DNA of 6,487 nucleotides from Actinomycetota bacterium (lineage in GTDB: Bacteria; Actinomycetota; Acidimicrobiia; Acidimicrobiales; Ilumatobacteraceae): positions 1 to 6,487 of the forward strand of contig SXYT01000119.1 of assembly GCA_005788205.1 (NCBI GenBank), written 5' to 3'. Under the pieces are notes generated by a model. It made no database searches and had not been told where the DNA came from. It saw nothing but the letters and a program-made list of their open reading frames with translations. The position numbers were made by a program, and so were the translations under genes. Below, piece by piece: positions 5,738-6,487 of the stretch. Every line of letters begins with the position of its first letter. Position 1 is the stretch's first letter.

Positions 5738-5804
5738 CGGATGCCGAAACGCTACCAAGCGAGGGTGCACGCGGTCACCAGCGGGGTTGTCGCCGGGGCA
5801 TCCG
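5738..5804. repeat. 8-base inverted repeat flanking the putative synthetase promoter
   Basis: CGGATGCC at 5738-5745 and its exact reverse complement GGCATCCG at 5797-5804 lie 51 bases apart and bracket the -10/-35-like pair in this gap. They could be two distant half-sites for a regulator or could pair in RNA. The GGATGCC heptamer also occurs inside coding regions of this window (for example near 168 and 312), so chance is a real possibility. Confidence 0.25.
5749..5778 (-). promoter_or_regulatory. Candidate promoter of the acyl-CoA synthetase-lyase operon
   Basis: On the minus strand GTGACC (5778-5773) resembles an actinobacterial -35 (TTGACN), and TAGCGT (5754-5749) resembles a TANNNT -10, with an 18-base spacer. 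The start point would be near 5742, leaving a leader of about 36 bases with the GGGGGA ribosome binding site. It lies in the only sizeable gap of the right half (5706-5871, 166 bases), where a promoter is expected. Confidence 0.45.
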
Positions 5805-5861
5805 CACGGTACCGTTCTCGCCGTTCCAGCGGGCGGAGTTGGAGCAACAGACGGGGTCTCC

Positions 5862-5884
5862 GTCGCGCTGTTCACAGCTGCGAC
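5862..5884 (-). terminator. Hairpin over the phosphotransferase stop codon, weak terminator candidate
   Basis: GTCGC (5862-5866) pairs with GCGAC (5880-5884), and GCTG (5867-5870) pairs with CAGC (5875-5878), leaving one bulged base and a 4-base loop that contains the stop codon (5874-5872). This gives nine base pairs around the end of the gene. No T-tract follows on the minus strand, so termination here is only a possibility, similar in design to the hairpin over the metX stop. Confidence 0.3.
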
Positions 5885-6487
5885 AGGGCCCCGTTCTCCA
5901 TTCCCTGGAGAGCATGGCGGGCAGCCATCGCCACGAACATCTCGTCACCGCGCTCGGTCCGGCCCACGATCTGAGACGCAACCACAGCCATGACTGCACC
6001 GCTGATCGCCTCGCGGCGGTAGTGCCTCTCCACCCACCTGCGGTCGACCTTGTGCCCGTAGCGCTCGATCCCCGCCACGTACCTGTCGACGAGTTCCCAC
6101 TCGTGGGCACGCCGATCCTCGGGCAGCAGCCCCGCGCCGATGAAGTACGCGAGGTCCGCGATGCCGTTTCCGTGACCCGGTGTCTGCCAGTCGACGACCG
6201 CGCACGAGAGGCTGGCCGAGGAGCGGTCGTACAGGATGTTGTCCAGGCGGTAGTCGCCGTGAGTCACGCAGAACGCGGGGCCCTTGGCCTCCACGTACTC
6301 CACGATCCCCCCGGCCATCTCCGAGAGGAACCCCATCCCGGTGCCGCCCGTCTCTTCCTGCACCCGCTCGCCGAGTGTGCCCGCGAAGCCGGGCAGGAAC
6401 AGGGCCACGAGCCCGGCGAGACGTTCACCGTCCTCGCGCGAGACGCGTCGCTCCATCCAGTCCACATCGAACAGCGTCTCGTCGTTC
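5872..6487 (-). CDS. Phosphotransferase-family kinase (APH/ecdysteroid-kinase-like), N-terminus cut
   Basis: The C-terminal 204 residues of a small-molecule kinase with the aminoglycoside-phosphotransferase fold are visible; the frame is open through the right edge. The catalytic loop HGDYRLDN is at visible residues 76-83, with the catalytic Asp in HGD and the metal-binding Asn. It is followed by VVDWQ (visible Asp99, the DFG-like metal aspartate) and GIADLAYFIGAGL. The C-terminus has REAISGAVMAVVASQIV, then ERGDEMF, which I associate with actinobacterial members often found near lipid- and CoA-related genes. The N-lobe with the ATP-binding lysine lies outside the window. An internal GTG at 6465 is not the start, because the protein continues upstream in frame (NDETLFDV). 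The substrate is unknown. It is more likely a metabolic hydroxyl kinase than an antibiotic-resistance enzyme, judging from the VDWQ type and the neighbouring acyl-CoA synthetase. Confidence 0.9.
   Translation of the reverse strand, partial: NDETLFDVDWMERRVSREDGERLAGLVALFLPGFAGTLGERVQEETGGTGMGFLSEMAGGIVEYVEAKGPAFCVTHGDYRLDNILYDRSSASLSCAVVDWQTPGHGNGIADLAYFIGAGLLPEDRRAHEWELVDRYVAGIERYGHKVDRRWVERHYRREAISGAVMAVVASQIVGRTERGDEMFVAMAARHALQGMENGALSQL

Noticed and set aside
3999..5993. 664-codon plus-strand open frame
   Set aside because: It is antisense to the acyl-CoA synthetase and lyase, has Arg/His/Val-rich low-quality sequence and no family motif, and is a by-product of GC-rich codon use on the other strand.
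5872..6487. Antibiotic-resistance aminoglycoside phosphotransferase
   Set aside because: The fold is shared, but the VDWQ and GIADLAYF signatures and the neighbourhood fit the metabolic phosphotransferase branch better, and the N-lobe is not visible.
1..6487. Mobile element, CRISPR array, tRNA or rRNA
   Set aside because: I saw no transposase or integrase motif, no regularly spaced direct repeats and no tRNA-like or rRNA-like sequence on reading through the window.

Overview
The window is GC-rich and densely packed, with short gaps and several 4-base GTGA stop/start overlaps. Codons strongly favour G or C in the third position. Together with a FadD19-like acyl-CoA synthetase, a VDWQ-type phosphotransferase and a SAM riboswitch ahead of metX, this suggests a chromosomal segment of a high-GC actinobacterium, possibly of the Acidimicrobiia. 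The phylum is a reasonable inference; the class is a guess from general resemblance. I see no transposase, tRNA, rRNA, CRISPR array or phage gene.

Left part (1-1428, minus strand): an apparent three-gene operon. In transcription order it holds a 145-residue single-pass membrane protein of unknown function, a 72-residue soluble protein of unknown function, and a DMT/EamA transporter cut by the left edge. The 72-residue gene has a strong ribosome binding site, and the transporter start overlaps its stop. A 49-base divergent region separates this operon from a plus-strand gene (1478-1855) for another small protein with one N-terminal membrane helix. That gene converges on metX, with a GC-rich hairpin between them whose loop contains the metX stop codon.

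Middle part (1866-3225, minus strand): metX (homoserine O-acetyltransferase, methionine biosynthesis) starts at 3050. Its 172-base leader carries a recognisable SAM riboswitch of the SAM-I/SAM-IV type at about 3133-3215. Mutually exclusive CCCGC/GCGGG pairings follow, and then a stem that could mask the metX ribosome binding site. A -10-like TAGTCT that reuses the TAG stop of the preceding gene lies about 7 bases before the first aptamer stem.

Right part (3223-6487, minus strand): a phosphotransferase-family kinase cut by the right edge, then a 166-base gap with a possible promoter, then a FadD19-like acyl-CoA synthetase. The synthetase is translationally coupled by GTGA to an isocitrate lyase/PEP mutase superfamily protein that has the KKCGH loop of C-C lyases. 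The last two probably act in one catabolic route: CoA activation of a carboxylic acid and aldol-type cleavage of a hydroxy acid. The substrate cannot be read from the sequence.

The best points for a second look are the compact metX riboswitch with its unusual expression platform, the coupled synthetase-lyase pair, and the unknown small genes tied to the DMT transporter.
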